From contig JAATFO010000078.1 of assembly GCA_015655145.1 (NCBI GenBank), positions 1 through 56,702 of the forward strand: a stretch of DNA of 56,702 nucleotides, read 5' to 3'. Under the pieces are notes generated by a model that was given only the letters and a program-made list of their open reading frames with translations, did no database searches and had not been told where the DNA came from. Positions 10,276-21,561 of the stretch are shown one piece after another (positions within the stretch are counted from its first letter, which is position 1; each line of letters begins with the position of its first letter). Made by a program: the position numbers and the translations under genes. The stretch is from Enterobacterales bacterium. GTDB taxonomy: Bacteria > Pseudomonadota > Gammaproteobacteria > Enterobacterales > Enterobacteriaceae.

Positions 10276-13091
10276 CAGGCAAATTTACGCTCTTCGCCGT
10301 TACCGGCTATGTTAGTGATACAGCGACCGCAGATATCTGGGTGCTCCGCATTCTGACCAATGTCAGTCGTGTAATGCCAGCAGCGTGGGCATTTTTCGCC
10401 TTCGGCCATCTGTAGCTCAATTTTCAGACCTTTTATCAGGTCGCTTTGCTGAGCATCGGCTGGCGCCAGGGCATAATCCGCCACCTGTGCGCTGGATGTC
10501 AGCAAGACAAAGCGCAGTTCATTGCCCAGACGGCGCAATTTTTCCGCCAGCGAGGCATCAGTATACAACGTGACCGCCGCTGCCAGCGAACCGCCAATGC
10601 GTTTATCGGCGCGCGCTTGTTCGATCACTTTGTTTACTTCACCACGGACTTTCAGCAAGTCCGCCCAGTACAGGTCATTCATCGGTTCATCATCGTCCAG
10701 CCCGAACAAACCGTCAAACCACTCTTCGGTGAAGACATATGGGGCACGTGTGCCGGGCAAGGCGCGCCAGATTTCATCCGCCGTAAATGACATGATCGGC
10801 GCCATCCAGCGAACAAGCGCTTCCGCAATGTAGTAGAGCGCCGTCTGGCAACTACGCCGCGCCCGGCTATCGACTTGCGCAGTGTACTGACGATCCTTAA
10901 TGATATCGAGATAGAATGACCCCATTTCAACCGAACAGAACTGCATCAGACGCTGAATCACTTCATGGAAGTCATAACTGGCGTAAGAGGCAATAATGGC
11001 ATTTTGCGCCGCTTGCGCACGCCCTACCGCCCAGCGATCCAGTAGCACCATCTCTTCCGGTTTGACCTGATCCGTTTCCGGGTTAAAACCATTCAGGTTC
11101 GCCAGCAGGAAACGCGCCGTGTTACGGATACGACGATAGGCATCCGCTGAACGCTTCAGGATCTCATCAGAAACCGCCATTTCCCCCGAGTAATCGGTAG
11201 ACGCCACCCACAGACGCAGAATATCGGCGCCCAGTTTGTCCATCACTTCCTGTGGACTGACCGTGTTGCCAATCGATTTGGACATCTTGCGGCCCTGACC
11301 GTCAACGGTGAAACCATGGGTTAACACCTGACGATACGGCGCTTTACCTTTCATCGCGGTAGAAAGCATCAATGAAGACATGAACCAGCCACGATGTTGA
11401 TCAGACCCTTCCAGATACATATCCGCACTGTGCCCATGAAATTCAGGGCGCACATCCACCACCGAAGCATGGGTTGAACCGGAATCAAACCAGACGTCCA
11501 GGGTATCCGGCACTTTGACATAGTTGTCAGCATCCGCTCCCAGCAGATCTTTCGTATCCAGATCCCACCAGGCCTGAATGCCATCAACTTCCACCCGCTG
11601 AGCCACTTTTTCAATCAGTTCCAGCGTATCAGGATGCAGTTGCTCGGTCACTTTATGCACAAACAGCGACATTGGGACACCCCAGGTACGCTGACGAGAG
11701 ATACACCAGTCAGGGCGATTCGCCACCATGGCTTCGATGCGCGCCTGACCCCAGTCAGGGATCCACTGTACACCTTTAATCTCTTGCAGTGACTGCGCCC
11801 GTAACCCTTTCTGATCCATACTGATGAACCATTGCGGGGTGGCCCGGAAGATGATCGGTGTTTTGTGACGCCAGCAATGTGGATAGCTGTGTTGCACATT
11901 TTCAACGTGCAACAACGCGCCTTTATCACGCAATAAATCCACCACCAGCGCATTGGCCGTGAACACATTGACACCATCCAGCGTCGGATAGGTTCCCGGC
12001 AGGAAGCAACCATCCGGCCCCACCGGATTAGCAATTTCCAGACCGTATTTCTGACCGATTACATAGTCATCCGGGCCATGGCCAGGGGCGGTGTGTACCG
12101 CACCGGTACCGGCTTCCAGCGTCACGTGCTCACCCAGAATGACGGGGACATCAAAGGCAAGGAATGGATGCTGGAAACGCAGCAATTCAAGTGCCGCACC
12201 CGGTGCACTTGCCAACACACGCCATGCGCTTATCCCAGCGCGTTTCATCACGCTTTCAACCAAATCTTTAGCAAGAATCAGTGCCTTGCCTTCTACCTGC
12301 ACCAGTTGATATTCGAATGCCGGATGCAGCGAAATCGCGCGATTGGCAGGCAGGGTCCATGGTGTCGTGGTCCAGATCACCAGCGCTATCGGGCCATCGA
12401 CATTTTCTACCGCAAAAGCCGTTTTCACCGTTTCGCTGTCAACGGCGTTAAACATCACATCAATGGAGGGCGATGTTTTGTCATAATATTCCACTTCAGC
12501 CTCGGCCAGCGCTGAGCGGCAATCGATACACCAGTGCACCGGTTTAGACCCTTTATGCAAATGGCCATTGCCGATGACTTTGCCCAAGGCACGGATAATG
12601 TTGGCTTCAGTGTTAAAATCCATTGTCAGGTAAGGGTGCGACCAATCGCCCAGCACCCCAAGACGGATAAAATCTTTCTTCTGCCCTTCCACTTGTTCCG
12701 CCGCATACCGACGGCAGGCGGCGCGAAACTCCGCCGCACTGACTTTCTCACCGGGTTTGCCAATCATCTGCTCGACTTTGTGTTCAATCGGCAAACCGTG
12801 ACAGTCCCATCCAGGCACATAAGGAGAATCAAAACCGGCCATCCCTTTGGATTTGACAATAATGTCTTTCAGAATTTTGTTGACTGAGTGACCAATATGA
12901 ATACTGCCGTTCGCGTAAGGAGGGCCATCGTGCAGAATAAAGGTTTTTTTCCCTTTTTTAGCCGCGCGGATGATGCCGTACAGATCGTCATCATACCAAC
13001 GTTGCAGCATCCCCGGCTCGCGTTTGGCCAGATCACCACGCATCGGGAACCCCGTTTCCGGCAAGTTCAGGGTAAATTTGTAGTCACTCAT
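10275..13091 (-). CDS. ileS: isoleucyl-tRNA synthetase
   Basis: The 938-residue class Ia synthetase is the same length as E. coli IleS. The HIGH motif is at residues 65-68 (NGSIHIGHS) and KMSKS is in [11 protein letters not shown] near residue 600. The CP1 editing domain between them contains [12 protein letters not shown] and the [12 protein letters not shown] editing motif. The C-terminal zinc-binding module has the two pairs CPRC and CGRC near residues 900-925. It attaches isoleucine to tRNA-Ile and edits valine. It is the second gene of the operon, 27 nt after ribF. Confidence 0.98.
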   Translation of the reverse strand: MSDYKFTLNLPETGFPMRGDLAKREPGMLQRWYDDDLYGIIRAAKKGKKTFILHDGPPYANGSIHIGHSVNKILKDIIVKSKGMAGFDSPYVPGWDCHGLPIEHKVEQMIGKPGEKVSAAEFRAACRRYAAEQVEGQKKDFIRLGVLGDWSHPYLTMDFNTEANIIRALGKVIGNGHLHKGSKPVHWCIDCRSALAEAEVEYYDKTSPSIDVMFNAVDSETVKTAFAVENVDGPIALVIWTTTPWTLPANRAISLHPAFEYQLVQVEGKALILAKDLVESVMKRAGISAWRVLASAPGAALELLRFQHPFLAFDVPVILGEHVTLEAGTGAVHTAPGHGPDDYVIGQKYGLEIANPVGPDGCFLPGTYPTLDGVNVFTANALVVDLLRDKGALLHVENVQHSYPHCWRHKTPIIFRATPQWFISMDQKGLRAQSLQEIKGVQWIPDWGQARIEAMVANRPDWCISRQRTWGVPMSLFVHKVTEQLHPDTLELIEKVAQRVEVDGIQAWWDLDTKDLLGADADNYVKVPDTLDVWFDSGSTHASVVDVRPEFHGHSADMYLEGSDQHRGWFMSSLMLSTAMKGKAPYRQVLTHGFTVDGQGRKMSKSIGNTVSPQEVMDKLGADILRLWVASTDYSGEMAVSDEILKRSADAYRRIRNTARFLLANLNGFNPETDQVKPEEMVLLDRWAVGRAQAAQNAIIASYASYDFHEVIQRLMQFCSVEMGSFYLDIIKDRQYTAQVDSRARRSCQTALYYIAEALVRWMAPIMSFTADEIWRALPGTRAPYVFTEEWFDGLFGLDDDEPMNDLYWADLLKVRGEVNKVIEQARADKRIGGSLAAAVTLYTDASLAEKLRRLGNELRFVLLTSSAQVADYALAPADAQQSDLIKGLKIELQMAEGEKCPRCWHYTTDIGQNAEHPDICGRCITNIAGNGEERKFA

Positions 13092-13118
13092 CAGATTATC
13101 AATTCCGTATTTCGGTTC

Positions 13119-14057
13119 TTAAACCGGTGTTTTCAGCCCGAAAAACGTTCGGGCGGTCACAACATCTTTAGCAATTTGTTCTTTCAGCGCAGTTAAGGAA
13201 GCAAACCGCTGCTCATTACGTATTTTTTGCCGGAGCACCACCTCAATGTGGCGGCCGTACAGATCCATGGCGACATCCAACAGGTGCACTTCCAGTTGCT
13301 GACGGAGTCCGGCGACGGTCGGTCGCGTGCCGATATTCGCCACGCCATGTAACGGATTTTCCGTCAAGCCATACACATCCACCGCATAGACCCCTTTGAC
13401 TGGTGACGCATAGCGACGCAATGGGAGGTTGGCGGTGGGGAAGCCGATAGTGCGCCCCAGCGCATCACCATGCACAACACGACCAGAAATCGTGAACGGA
13501 TGGCCCAACAGTGATTGCGCCAGAGCCAAATCGTCCGCATCCAGTGCCTGACGAATTGCCGTGCTGCTAACACGTTTACCCGCATCGCAAAAAGTCTGGG
13601 TGCTGATGACGTCGAAGCCATACTCTGCACCGGCTTGTTGTAATAGCAGGAAATCACCCTGGCGACCAGCACCAAAGCGGAAATCATCACCTACGGCGAG
13701 AAATTTAACGCCGAGTTTATCCACCAGCAAATCCGTCACGAAGCGCTGTGCGGTAATTGCAGCAAAACGACGGTCAAAACACACACATAACACCGTGTCT
13801 ACCCCCGCCTGCGCAAGGTATTTCACTTTTTCACGCAACCGCGTCAGACGAGCCGGCGCTTTATCCGCAGCAAACAACTCCTGCGGCTGTGGTTCAAACA
13901 GCATCACCACCACCGGCAGCTGACGCCGTCGCCCTTCGTCACACAAGCGGGCCAGCAAAGCCTGATGGCCACGATGAACGCCATCAAAGTTGCCAATGGT
14001 CAGCACACAGCCGTGATGCTGTTCCCTGATATTATGTATGCCGCGTATAAACTTCAT
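13119..14057 (-). CDS. ribF: bifunctional riboflavin kinase / FAD synthetase
   Basis: RibF phosphorylates riboflavin to FMN and adenylylates FMN to FAD. The 312-residue protein has the N-terminal nucleotidyltransferase domain with GNFDGVHRGHQ (residues 22-32) and the VVMLFEPQP motif. The C-terminal riboflavin kinase domain has GRTIGFPTANLPL and the later GVANIGTRPT and LEVHLLD motifs. It is first in the operon with ileS; the promoter region lies in the gap shared with divergent rpsT. Confidence 0.97.
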   Translation of the reverse strand: MKFIRGIHNIREQHHGCVLTIGNFDGVHRGHQALLARLCDEGRRRQLPVVVMLFEPQPQELFAADKAPARLTRLREKVKYLAQAGVDTVLCVCFDRRFAAITAQRFVTDLLVDKLGVKFLAVGDDFRFGAGRQGDFLLLQQAGAEYGFDVISTQTFCDAGKRVSSTAIRQALDADDLALAQSLLGHPFTISGRVVHGDALGRTIGFPTANLPLRRYASPVKGVYAVDVYGLTENPLHGVANIGTRPTVAGLRQQLEVHLLDVAMDLYGRHIEVVLRQKIRNEQRFASLTALKEQIAKDVVTARTFFGLKTPV

Positions 14058-14111
14058 GGCTGACCCAAATTGGTGGAAATCGGCGGATTATACCTTGTAC
14101 CGCGGCCAAGG

Positions 14112-14363
14112 TTAACCCGTGGAATGCGGCTTTAACGGTTTCTTCGTGTGATTTCCTTTCCGGAGGCACACTATCCGCCAATAAACAGTGATTTTTTGTT
14201 GCGAAAAGCTGTATTCGCCATCACGAAGCTGGTAGAATTCTGCACCATCAATTACGTAACCGAGCGTTGTTATTCTGATGGCGCTTATTTGCACAAATTC
14301 ATTGACAAACCAGGGTTGAAAGGGCATAGTCCCCGGCCTTTGATTTGTCCTCATAGAACACAT
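14112..14363 (-). CDS. doubtful small ORF resembling E. coli yaaY
   Basis: An 83-codon frame sits in the ribF-rpsT gap in the position and orientation of E. coli yaaY. It shares a short stretch with what I recall of YaaY ([16 protein letters not shown], against GAGFYQLAGCEYSFS). The same DNA carries the rpsT promoter on the other strand, so conservation may reflect promoter sequence and not protein. There is no good ribosome-binding site. I lean towards this not being a real gene. Confidence 0.2.
   Translation of the reverse strand: MCSMRTNQRPGTMPFQPWFVNEFVQISAIRITTLGYVIDGAEFYQLRDGEYSFSQQKITVYWRIVCLRKGNHTKKPLKPHSTG
14302..14330 (+). promoter_or_regulatory. rpsT promoter (proximal)
   Basis: TTGACA (14302-14307), a 17-bp spacer and CATAGT (14325-14330) lie 48 nt upstream of the rpsT start. 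A second candidate is the extended -10 TGGTAGAAT ending at 14238, which lacks a clear -35. E. coli rpsT also has two tandem promoters. Confidence 0.6.
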
Positions 14364-14377
14364 TTGGGAGTTGGACC

Positions 14378-14641
14378 TTGGCTAATATCAAATCAGCTAA
14401 GAAACGCGCCGTAACATCTGAAAAACGTCGCAAAAATAACGCAAGCCGTCGTTCCATGTTGCGTACTTTCATTAAGAAAGTCTACGCGGCTATCGCTGTT
14501 GGCGATAAAGAAACTGCACAGAAAGCATTTAACGAAATGCAACCGATTGTGGACCGTCAGGCTGCTAAAGGCTTGATCCACAAAAATAAAGCGGCCCGTC
14601 ATAAATCTAATCTGACTGCACAAATCAATAAACTGGCTTAA
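14378..14641 (+). CDS. rpsT: 30S ribosomal protein S20
   Basis: The 87-residue basic helical protein binds 16S rRNA and matches E. coli S20 over its length ([20 protein letters not shown] through LTAQINKLA). The start is TTG, with GGGAG 7 nt upstream. E. coli rpsT also starts with UUG, which is part of its weak initiation and S20 autoregulation, so the same control is likely here. It is monocistronic with its own promoter and terminator. Confidence 0.98.
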   Translation: MANIKSAKKRAVTSEKRRKNNASRRSMLRTFIKKVYAAIAVGDKETAQKAFNEMQPIVDRQAAKGLIHKNKAARHKSNLTAQINKLA

Positions 14642-14671
14642 TGGCCTTTTTGTTAATGGGTGTTTCATAAG

Positions 14672-14695
14672 AACCGGCTTAACGCCGGTTTTTTT
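14672..14695 (+). terminator. rho-independent terminator of rpsT
   Basis: AACCGGC, a 5-nt loop, GCCGGTT, then a run of T residues; it starts 31 nt after the rpsT stop. Confidence 0.9.
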
Positions 14696-15107
14696 ATGAG
14701 CAAAATCAGCAATCACTGAGCATCACGGCGAAGAGCGCCGCGGACATAACCAGAAACCGTAAATATTCCTTCACTGCCGGCACCTATCACGCTCTGCTGG
14801 TTGATCCGCATCCTTCTCTCAGATTTCAACAACGCACGGTTAATCCTGGTGTGCGTCGCGTTATCGCCCCTTAAAACTAACGGTAAGGCGAGGATAAGGA
14901 TGTGGTCAATCGCATGAGCAAGGTTAGCCAGGCAAACAACCGACACTCATGAGGGAAACAGGCGCGTTATCCGCGCAGAGATAAACAGGGCGTGATTATA
15001 CCCAAAGATAACTGAGGAACTGACCCGGTGCGAAACATCGACAGGGTCAGTGCAATACTGTATCGCCCGGGGAGTAACCGGGCCCGACTTCATGGCATAC
15101 CCGGAAT
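14696..15107. other. rpsT-dnaJ intergenic region, no supported gene
   Basis: In E. coli this interval holds nhaA, nhaR and hokC; none is present. A 77-codon minus-strand frame (14713-14946) has no recognisable similarity and no clear ribosome-binding site. The 150 nt next to dnaJ contain GC-rich short repeats (CCCGG...CCGGG around 15067-15085 and 15098-15103) that may form the dnaJ transcript end. Confidence 0.5.
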
Positions 15108-16241
15108 TTAACGGGTCAAATCATCAAAGAATTTCTTCACGCCATCGAAGAAGCTCTTCGAACGCGGACTGTTTTTCTCACCGCTCGGGCCGCCGAAACT
15201 CTCTTCCAGTTCACGCAACAGATTCTTTTGCTTGTCATTAAGGTTCACCGGCGTTTCCAACACCACCCGACATAACAAGTCACCCTGACTACCGCCACGC
15301 ACTGATTTTACGCCTTTACCACGCACACGAAACAACTTGCCGGTTTGCGTTTCCGCAGGCACCCGCAGTTTTACTCGTCCATCCAGGGTCGGAACTTCTA
15401 TTTCTCCCCCCAATGCCGCCATGATAAAGTTAATCGGTACTTCACAATACAAGTTGTTATCTTCACGTTCAAAAATCGGGTGTTTTTTCACCCCCACCTG
15501 AACATAGAGATCTCCCGCAACAGCGCCATGTTCACCTGCTTCCCCTTCGCCGCTGAGACGAATACGGTCACCGGTATCAACACCTGCCGGGATTTTTACT
15601 GATAGCGTTTTGGATTTCTCAACGCGCCCATGACCATGGCAAGCCTGGCAAGGCTCTTTGATTATCGAACCACGACCATGACAGGTTGGACATGCCTGCT
15701 GTACGGTAAAAAAGCCCTGACGCATCTGCACCTGGCCTGCGCCATGACAGGTTGGGCACATCTGCGGTTGTGTGCCTGGCTTCGCACCGTTGCCATGACA
15801 GACCTCACACTCTTGCAATGTCGGAATGCGGATCTCTTTGGTCACGCCGCGCACGGCCTCTTCCAGTGTCAGTTCCATGTTGTAGCGTAAATCAGCACCC
15901 CGTGCGGCACCACGCTGACGGCGGCCTCCACCGAAGATATCGCCAAATACGTCGCCAAAGATATCGCTGAAATCTGCACCACCACCGCCAAAACCACCTG
16001 CTCCCATGCCGCCTTGTTCAAACGCCGCATGGCCATATTGATCGTAAGCCGCCCGTTTCTGCTCATCGGTCAGAATTTCGTAGGCTTCCTTAACTTCTTT
16101 AAACCGGGCTTCAGCGTCTTTATCATCCGGGTTGCGATCAGGGTGATACTTCATCGCCAGGCGTTTATAGGCCTTTTTGATTTCACGCTCTTCCGCTGAC
16201 TTCGGAACGCCTAAAATCTCGTAATAGTCTCTTTTCGCCAT
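15108..16241 (-). CDS. dnaJ: chaperone DnaJ (Hsp40)
   Basis: DnaJ delivers substrates to DnaK and stimulates its ATPase. The 377-residue protein has the J domain with His33-Pro34-Asp35 ([10 protein letters not shown]), a Gly/Phe-rich linker ([20 protein letters not shown]), and four CxxCxGxG zinc motifs ([32 protein letters not shown]). The C-terminal substrate domains follow. It is downstream of dnaK in the same operon, separated by 106 nt with two strong hairpins. An AGGAT ribosome-binding site is present. Confidence 0.98.
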   Translation of the reverse strand: MAKRDYYEILGVPKSAEEREIKKAYKRLAMKYHPDRNPDDKDAEARFKEVKEAYEILTDEQKRAAYDQYGHAAFEQGGMGAGGFGGGGADFSDIFGDVFGDIFGGGRRQRGAARGADLRYNMELTLEEAVRGVTKEIRIPTLQECEVCHGNGAKPGTQPQMCPTCHGAGQVQMRQGFFTVQQACPTCHGRGSIIKEPCQACHGHGRVEKSKTLSVKIPAGVDTGDRIRLSGEGEAGEHGAVAGDLYVQVGVKKHPIFEREDNNLYCEVPINFIMAALGGEIEVPTLDGRVKLRVPAETQTGKLFRVRGKGVKSVRGGSQGDLLCRVVLETPVNLNDKQKNLLRELEESFGGPSGEKNSPRSKSFFDGVKKFFDDLTR

Positions 16242-16268
16242 TATGGTTATCCTGCCCTTAACATGCGT

Positions 16269-16330
16269 GCACGGGCGAGGAGAAACTCCGCGCCCGTGCT
16301 GGTTACCGACGGTTGCCCTGGCAACCGTCG
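16269..16330 (-). other. two adjacent strong hairpins in the dnaK-dnaJ spacer
   Basis: Hairpin 1 (16269-16299) pairs GCACGGGCG with CGCCCGTGC and has an inner GGAG/CTCC stem. Hairpin 2 (16307-16330) is a perfect 10-bp stem (CGACGGTTGC/GCAACCGTCG) with a 4-nt loop. Neither is followed by a T run, so RNA processing or 3'-end protection of the dnaK message, giving more DnaK than DnaJ, is more likely than full termination. Confidence 0.7.
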
Positions 16331-16347
16331 CGCCCGATCAGGGGCAA

Positions 16348-18264
16348 TTACTTTTTATTGTCTTTGACTTCTTCAAACTCTGCATCAACCGCGCCATCAT
16401 CTTTTTTCGCTGAGGCGTCACTTGCAGCATCCGCTGCGCCTGCTTGCGCTTGTTGCTGAGCCAGATCAGTCAGTTTACCGGCAACCTGCATCAGTGCCTG
16501 AATTTTTGCTTCAATATCCGCTTTGTCTTCGCCTTTTAGCGCCGTATCCAGGTCATTGAGTGCCGATTCAATCGGTGTTTTATCATCGGCAGAGAGTTTA
16601 TCACCGGCTTCTTCCAACTGTTTACGGGTACTGTGCACAATCTGGTCGCCCTGATTACGCGTCTGAATCAGTTCTTCGAATTTACGGTCAGACTCGGCAT
16701 TCGCTTCCGCATCACGCACCATTTTTTCGATTTCTTCTTCATTCAGACCAGAAGATGCCTTAATGGTAATTTTCTGCTCTTTACCGCTGTTTTTGTCTTT
16801 TGCCGACACATGCAAAATACCGTCAGCATCGATGTCAAAAGTCACTTCAATCTGTGGCATACCGCGTGGTGATGGCTGAATACCATCAAGGTTGAACTGT
16901 CCAAGCGATTTGTTATCCGCCGCACGTTTACGTTCACCTTGCAGCACATGGATGGTAACGGCTGACTGATTGTCTTCTGCCGTTGAGAACACCTGACTGT
17001 GCTTGGTCGGAATGGTGGTGTTTTTGCCGATCAGTGACGTCATCACGCCGCCCATGGTTTCGATACCCAGCGACAACGGCGTTACGTCCAGCAACAGAAC
17101 ATCTTTAACCTCGCCAGCCAGCACCCCACCCTGCACGGCCGCACCGACAGCTACGGCTTCATCTGGGTTCACATCTTTACGCGGTTCTTTACCAAAGAAT
17201 TCAGCCACTTTCGCCTGAACCATCGGCATACGTGTCTGTCCACCCACCAGAATCACATCATTGATATCAGAAACGGACAAGCCCGCATCCTGCAATGCCA
17301 CTTTTAATGGATCAATTGAGCGACCCACCAGGTCTTCCACCAGTGATTCCAGTTTCGCCCGGGTCACTTTGATATTCAGGTGTTTTGGACCCGTCGCATC
17401 TGCGGTGATGTATGGCAGGTTCACGTCAGTCTGTTGCGCTGAAGATAGCTCAATTTTGGCTTTTTCTGCCGCTTCTTTCAGACGCTGCATCGCCAGAGGA
17501 TCGTTATGCAAATCAATGCCCTGATCTTTCTTAAATTCAGACACCAGGTAATTGATCAAACGGCTGTCGAAATCTTCCCCACCCAGATGGGTATCCCCAT
17601 TGGTTGCCAGCACTTCAAAGGTTTTTTCGCCATCGACTTCGTCGATTTCGATGATAGAGATATCAAAAGTACCACCACCAAGGTCATACACCGCGATAGT
17701 GCGATTGCCATGGCCTTTATCCAAACCATATGCCAGCGCCGCGGCAGTCGGTTCGTTAATAATACGTTTTACATCCAGACCCGCGATACGTCCCGCATCT
17801 TTGGTAGCCTGACGCTGTGCATCATTAAAGTAGGCCGGAACGGTAATCACCGCTTCGGTGACGGGTTCACCCAGGTAATCTTCCGCCGTTTTCTTCATTT
17901 TTTTCAGCACTTCCGCAGAAATTTGCGGCGGTGCCATTTTCTGACCTTTTACATCCAGCCAGGCGTCACCGTTATCAGCTTGCGTGATTTTGTATGGCAT
18001 GATTTTGAGATCACGCTGGACTTCTTCGTCCTGGAAACGGCGGCCAATCAGGCGTTTAATCGCAAACAGCGTGTTTTGCGGATTGGTCACAGCCTGACGT
18101 TTAGCCGGTTGACCAACCAGAATCTCACCATCCTGAGTGTATGCAATAATAGAAGGTGTCGTACGATCACCCTCCGCGTTTTCCAGTACACGCGCTTTGG
18201 CGCCATCCATGATAGCTACACAAGAGTTGGTTGTACCCAGGTCAATGCCAATAATCTTACCCAT
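16348..18264 (-). CDS. dnaK: chaperone DnaK (Hsp70)
   Basis: The 638-residue protein is identical in length to E. coli DnaK. The nucleotide-binding domain (1 to about 385) opens with [14 protein letters not shown] and has [17 protein letters not shown] and [16 protein letters not shown] conserved linker ([19 protein letters not shown]) leads into the substrate-binding domain. The helical lid is followed by a Gln/Ala-rich tail ending EEVKDNKK. It folds proteins with DnaJ and GrpE and restrains sigma-32. Two sigma-32 promoters lie upstream. Confidence 0.99.
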   Translation of the reverse strand: MGKIIGIDLGTTNSCVAIMDGAKARVLENAEGDRTTPSIIAYTQDGEILVGQPAKRQAVTNPQNTLFAIKRLIGRRFQDEEVQRDLKIMPYKITQADNGDAWLDVKGQKMAPPQISAEVLKKMKKTAEDYLGEPVTEAVITVPAYFNDAQRQATKDAGRIAGLDVKRIINEPTAAALAYGLDKGHGNRTIAVYDLGGGTFDISIIEIDEVDGEKTFEVLATNGDTHLGGEDFDSRLINYLVSEFKKDQGIDLHNDPLAMQRLKEAAEKAKIELSSAQQTDVNLPYITADATGPKHLNIKVTRAKLESLVEDLVGRSIDPLKVALQDAGLSVSDINDVILVGGQTRMPMVQAKVAEFFGKEPRKDVNPDEAVAVGAAVQGGVLAGEVKDVLLLDVTPLSLGIETMGGVMTSLIGKNTTIPTKHSQVFSTAEDNQSAVTIHVLQGERKRAADNKSLGQFNLDGIQPSPRGMPQIEVTFDIDADGILHVSAKDKNSGKEQKITIKASSGLNEEEIEKMVRDAEANAESDRKFEELIQTRNQGDQIVHSTRKQLEEAGDKLSADDKTPIESALNDLDTALKGEDKADIEAKIQALMQVAGKLTDLAQQQAQAGAADAASDASAKKDDGAVDAEFEEVKDNKK

Positions 18265-18311
18265 CTAAACGTCTCCCACTTAAATTCTTTGTCAATCGGG
18301 TTGTGAACCTG

Positions 18312-18341
18312 TTATGCGGGCGAGTTTGTTTGCTTTCAACC
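18312..18341 (-). promoter_or_regulatory. dnaK heat-shock promoter P2 (sigma-32)
   Basis: The minus strand reads GGTTGAAAG (18341-18333) then GCCCGCATAA (18321-18312), about 11 nt apart. It is a weaker match to CTTGAA and CCCCATNT, but it is in the same order relative to P1 and dnaK as in E. coli. Confidence 0.55.
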
Positions 18342-18389
18342 CGCCAGTGAGCGCTTTTTTTTGACGCTCCACAACACTGGATGAAAAGT

Positions 18390-18419
18390 AGATGGGGCCG
18401 TTTCGAACAGCATCAAGGG
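18390..18419 (-). promoter_or_regulatory. dnaK heat-shock promoter P1 (sigma-32)
   Basis: The minus strand reads CCCTTGATG (18419-18411), a 13-nt spacer, then CCCCATCT (18397-18390). This fits the sigma-32 consensus and closely resembles E. coli dnaK P1. It starts 30 nt beyond the end of the MFS gene. Confidence 0.85.
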
Positions 18420-18448
18420 TTAAACGAAAAAATATCTTCCCTGACGTG

Positions 18449-19750
18449 TTAAACATTCATCTGGCTCAACACGTTGTGGCTACGTTTAGGGTTACCAAGA
18501 TACAAGCCAAGCAGCAACCCCATACCGGCCAGCGTCAACACATAATAGGCGGGTGCCATCGGCGTGAATTTCATCATCCACGTCACAAAAATCGGTGTCA
18601 ACCCGCCGAAGATGGCGTAAGAAACATTGTAGGAGAAGGAGATGCCACTGAAACGCACCGCCGCCGGGAAAGCATGGACCATGATGAACGACACCACCCC
18701 GACAACCCCGACACTCAACCCCGCAATGGCGTAAGTGATGAACAGGTACTGCGGCGCCATGGCGGCGCTGTAGAAGAAAAACCAACTGCATGCCGCCAGC
18801 AACACGCATCCAGTACTTAATGTCTTCGCCGCACCCACGCGATCAACCGCAGCCCCGGACACGATGCAGCCGACCAGCAACATCACCGTCGCCAGACTAT
18901 TGGCCTGCAACGTCAGTGCAGCCGGAATGCCATGCTGTTTCTGCAGCAACACCGGAGCCATCAGGATCACCACCACAATACAAGCGGAAAGCAACCAGGT
19001 CAGCAGCATGGATACCAGCACCCCGCGTTTATGGTTTAGCAGGACCGTTTGTAACGGTAATTTTTCGGCCAGCGTCTTACGCGCCTGCATCTGTTGAAAA
19101 ACCGGAGTTTCCTGTAACCAACGACGTAAGTACATGGCAATCAAACCAAAAATGCCGCCGAGAAAAAACGGAATTCGCCAGCCAAAAGACGTAATCTCAG
19201 CGGCAGACAAGGTGCTATTAATGATGGTGGCGATGATCGATCCCAACAAAATACCGGCCGTTAATCCGGCAGTTAGCGTACCGCAGGCAAAACCGATCCG
19301 TTTTTCCGGCACATGCTCAGCGACGAATACCCACGCCCCGGGGACTTCACCGCCAATCGCCGCACCTTGCAGGATACGCATCAGCAGCAACAGTAGCGGA
19401 GCTACAATGCCAATGTCGCTATAGACCGGCAACATCCCCATGGCCAGCGTAGGCAATGCCATTAACAAAATGCTCAGACTGAACATTTTTTTGCGCCCGC
19501 GACTATCACCAAAATGCGCCATGATAATGCCACCCAAAGGACGCGCCAGGTAGCCGGCCGCAAAGATGGCAAACGTTTGCATCTGTCGCAGCCAGTCAGG
19601 AATATCCGCCGGAAAGAAGCGTTCGCCAATCACTGCAGCAAAAAAAACAAAGATGATGAAATCGTAAAATTCCAGTGCGCCGCCTAATGCCGCCAACGCC
19701 AGTGTTTTATAATCCTGCCGGTTTAAGCGGCGCGCATTCAGTTGATCCAT
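18449..19750 (-). CDS. MFS metabolite:H+ symporter (MHS family)
   Basis: The 433-residue protein has about 12 hydrophobic segments. It shows the family's N-terminal region AALGGALEFYDFIIFVFFAA, the loop 2-3 motif FGDSRGRKKMF and RILQGAAIGGEVPGA, typical of the ProP/ShiA/KgtP (MHS) branch of the major facilitator superfamily. It should import an organic acid or osmolyte with protons across the inner membrane; the substrate cannot be read from sequence. It stands alone between mog and dnaK, in the same orientation as both. Confidence 0.85.
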   Translation of the reverse strand: MDQLNARRLNRQDYKTLALAALGGALEFYDFIIFVFFAAVIGERFFPADIPDWLRQMQTFAIFAAGYLARPLGGIIMAHFGDSRGRKKMFSLSILLMALPTLAMGMLPVYSDIGIVAPLLLLLMRILQGAAIGGEVPGAWVFVAEHVPEKRIGFACGTLTAGLTAGILLGSIIATIINSTLSAAEITSFGWRIPFFLGGIFGLIAMYLRRWLQETPVFQQMQARKTLAEKLPLQTVLLNHKRGVLVSMLLTWLLSACIVVVILMAPVLLQKQHGIPAALTLQANSLATVMLLVGCIVSGAAVDRVGAAKTLSTGCVLLAACSWFFFYSAAMAPQYLFITYAIAGLSVGVVGVVSFIMVHAFPAAVRFSGISFSYNVSYAIFGGLTPIFVTWMMKFTPMAPAYYVLTLAGMGLLLGLYLGNPKRSHNVLSQMNV

Positions 19751-19885
19751 GATTTTTCGTAAATTTCCAGAGGCTGATGAAAATAGAATTAGCTGGCTTT
19801 GTAAATCCAGGATTACTATACCGTCAATTTCTCTTCACATCAGCAAGACTGAAGCAACTGGCAGGAAAAAAAAGCATTGTCGTGG

Positions 19886-20464
19886 TTATTGACGCACTGC
19901 GCTTTTCGGACGAAAAGCGGCAACAACTTGCGAATGGGTTTCCACATACGGACCATCAAGCAACTGGATGCAATAGGGTACACTGGCAAAGATTCCCGGC
20001 ACACGCGTATTACCCTGTTCATCTTTCAACCCTTCCAGGGTTTCTTTAATGGCTCTGGGCTGCCCTGGCAAGTTAAGCACCAGTGACTGTTTACGGATCA
20101 CGCCAGTCTGGCGCGACAAGATGGCTGTGGGAACAAAATTGAGGCTGATCTGACGCATCTGTTCGCCAAAACCCGGCATTTCGCGATCAGCAATAGCCAG
20201 CGTGGCATCCGGCGTGACATCGCGCCGGGCCGGACCGGTTCCCCCGGTAGTCAGAACCAGGTGACAGAAACGTTCATCAACCAGTTCACAAATCGCCTGC
20301 TCAATCATTGACTGCTCATCAGGGACCAGCCGCGTCTCTATTTCAAACGGCGTGGCCAACGCCAGTGTTAACCATTGCTGCAAAGCAGGAATGCCCTGAT
20401 CCTGATAAACGCCATTCGAGGCGCGATCGGAAACGGAAATCAATCCTATATGGAGTATGTTCAT
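19886..20464 (-). CDS. mog: molybdopterin adenylyltransferase
   Basis: Mog activates molybdopterin by adenylylation before molybdenum insertion. The 192-residue protein is chosen from the ATG at 20464 (MNILHIGLISVSDRAS), which matches the E. coli start; a 12-codon extension to 20500 has no homology. Signature motifs are LTTGGTGPARRDVTPDAT and GFGEQMRQISL, with NLPGQPRAIKE towards the C terminus. It lies downstream of talB with a 143-nt gap, as in E. coli. Confidence 0.95.
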   Translation of the reverse strand: MNILHIGLISVSDRASNGVYQDQGIPALQQWLTLALATPFEIETRLVPDEQSMIEQAICELVDERFCHLVLTTGGTGPARRDVTPDATLAIADREMPGFGEQMRQISLNFVPTAILSRQTGVIRKQSLVLNLPGQPRAIKETLEGLKDEQGNTRVPGIFASVPYCIQLLDGPYVETHSQVVAAFRPKSAVRQ

Positions 20465-20607
20465 GCTCTTTCTTCGTTGCGAATCACCGCATTGCAACAC
20501 AGAAGCGGCGTGTTTTCAGGAATGTTTACAGTAAGGATAATACAGAGAAGCACGCGATGCACACAACATGAACACCGTGACCAGTCACCTGGCCACGGCC
20601 AATGCGG

Positions 20608-21561
20608 TTACAGTAAATCAGCAATCATCTTCTCAAGTTTGCCCTGGTCAATGGCAAAATTGCGAATACCCTGAGCCAGTTTGTCAACGGCCATCGGATC
20701 CTGGTTATGTTGCCACAGGAATTCGGATTCGGTCATCTTCGCCGGATGTGCTTTCACTTCTCCGGTGTATTGCAGCTTACGCTCAACACTTCCGGTACTT
20801 TCTGCCAGCTCTTTCAGCAAGCCAGGGGAGATAGTCAGGCGATCACAACCCGCCAGTGCCAGAATTTCACCCACGTTACGGAAACTGGCGCCCATCACCA
20901 CCGTTTTGTAACCATGCTGTTTGTAGTACTGGTAGATTTCACGCACAGAAACCACGCCAGGATCTTCGTCCGGCGCATAGTCTTTCTTATCGGTATTGGT
21001 TTTGTACCAGTCGAGAATACGGCCGACAAACGGAGAGATCAGATAAGCGCCAGCTTCCGCGCAGGCACGCGCCTGGGCAAAAGAAAACAGCAACGTCAGG
21101 TTACAGTTAATCCCTTCTTTTTCCAGTTGCTCTGCGGCACGAATACCCTGCCAGGTTGAGGCCAGCTTGATCAAAATACGGTCATTATTGATACCAGCAT
21201 CATTGTATAGCTTGATCAAACTACGTGCTTTCGCAATGCTCGCATCCGTATCATAAGAAAGACGGGCATCAACCTCGGTAGAAATACGGCCAGGGATCAG
21301 TTTCAGTATTTCCAGACCAATATTCACCGCCAGTTTGTCAGAGGTGTACTGGATTTGCGCATTCTTATCATTACTCTGGCCACGCGCCCAGCTAATCGCC
21401 TCATCGATCAATTTACGGTATTCAGGAATTTTTGCCGCATTAAGGATCAGTGAAGGGTTGGTCGTAGCATCCTGGGGTTGATACAGCTTCATCGCTGCGA
21501 TATCGCCGGTATCGGCAACAACCGTGGTCAGCTGACGTAAAGAAGTAAGTTTGTCCGTCAT
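20608..21561 (-). CDS. talB: transaldolase B
   Basis: The 317-residue transaldolase, the same length as E. coli TalB, exchanges dihydroxyacetone units in the non-oxidative pentose phosphate pathway. The Schiff-base lysine is Lys132 in [12 protein letters not shown]. The upstream active-site motif [10 protein letters not shown] and the [10 protein letters not shown] phosphate-binding motif are present. It is divergent from yaaA, with a 213-bp gap for both promoters. Confidence 0.97.
   Translation of the reverse strand: MTDKLTSLRQLTTVVADTGDIAAMKLYQPQDATTNPSLILNAAKIPEYRKLIDEAISWARGQSNDKNAQIQYTSDKLAVNIGLEILKLIPGRISTEVDARLSYDTDASIAKARSLIKLYNDAGINNDRILIKLASTWQGIRAAEQLEKEGINCNLTLLFSFAQARACAEAGAYLISPFVGRILDWYKTNTDKKDYAPDEDPGVVSVREIYQYYKQHGYKTVVMGASFRNVGEILALAGCDRLTISPGLLKELAESTGSVERKLQYTGEVKAHPAKMTESEFLWQHNQDPMAVDKLAQGIRNFAIDQGKLEKMIADLL

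Noticed and set aside
14713..14946. 77-codon minus-strand frame between rpsT and dnaJ
   Set aside because: No ribosome-binding site, no recognisable family; not an obvious remnant of nhaA, nhaR or hokC, which occupy this place in E. coli.
17506..18306. 266-codon plus-strand open frame opposite dnaK
   Set aside because: Antisense frames of this kind are a known by-product of dnaK codon use; there is no ribosome-binding site and no independent protein similarity.
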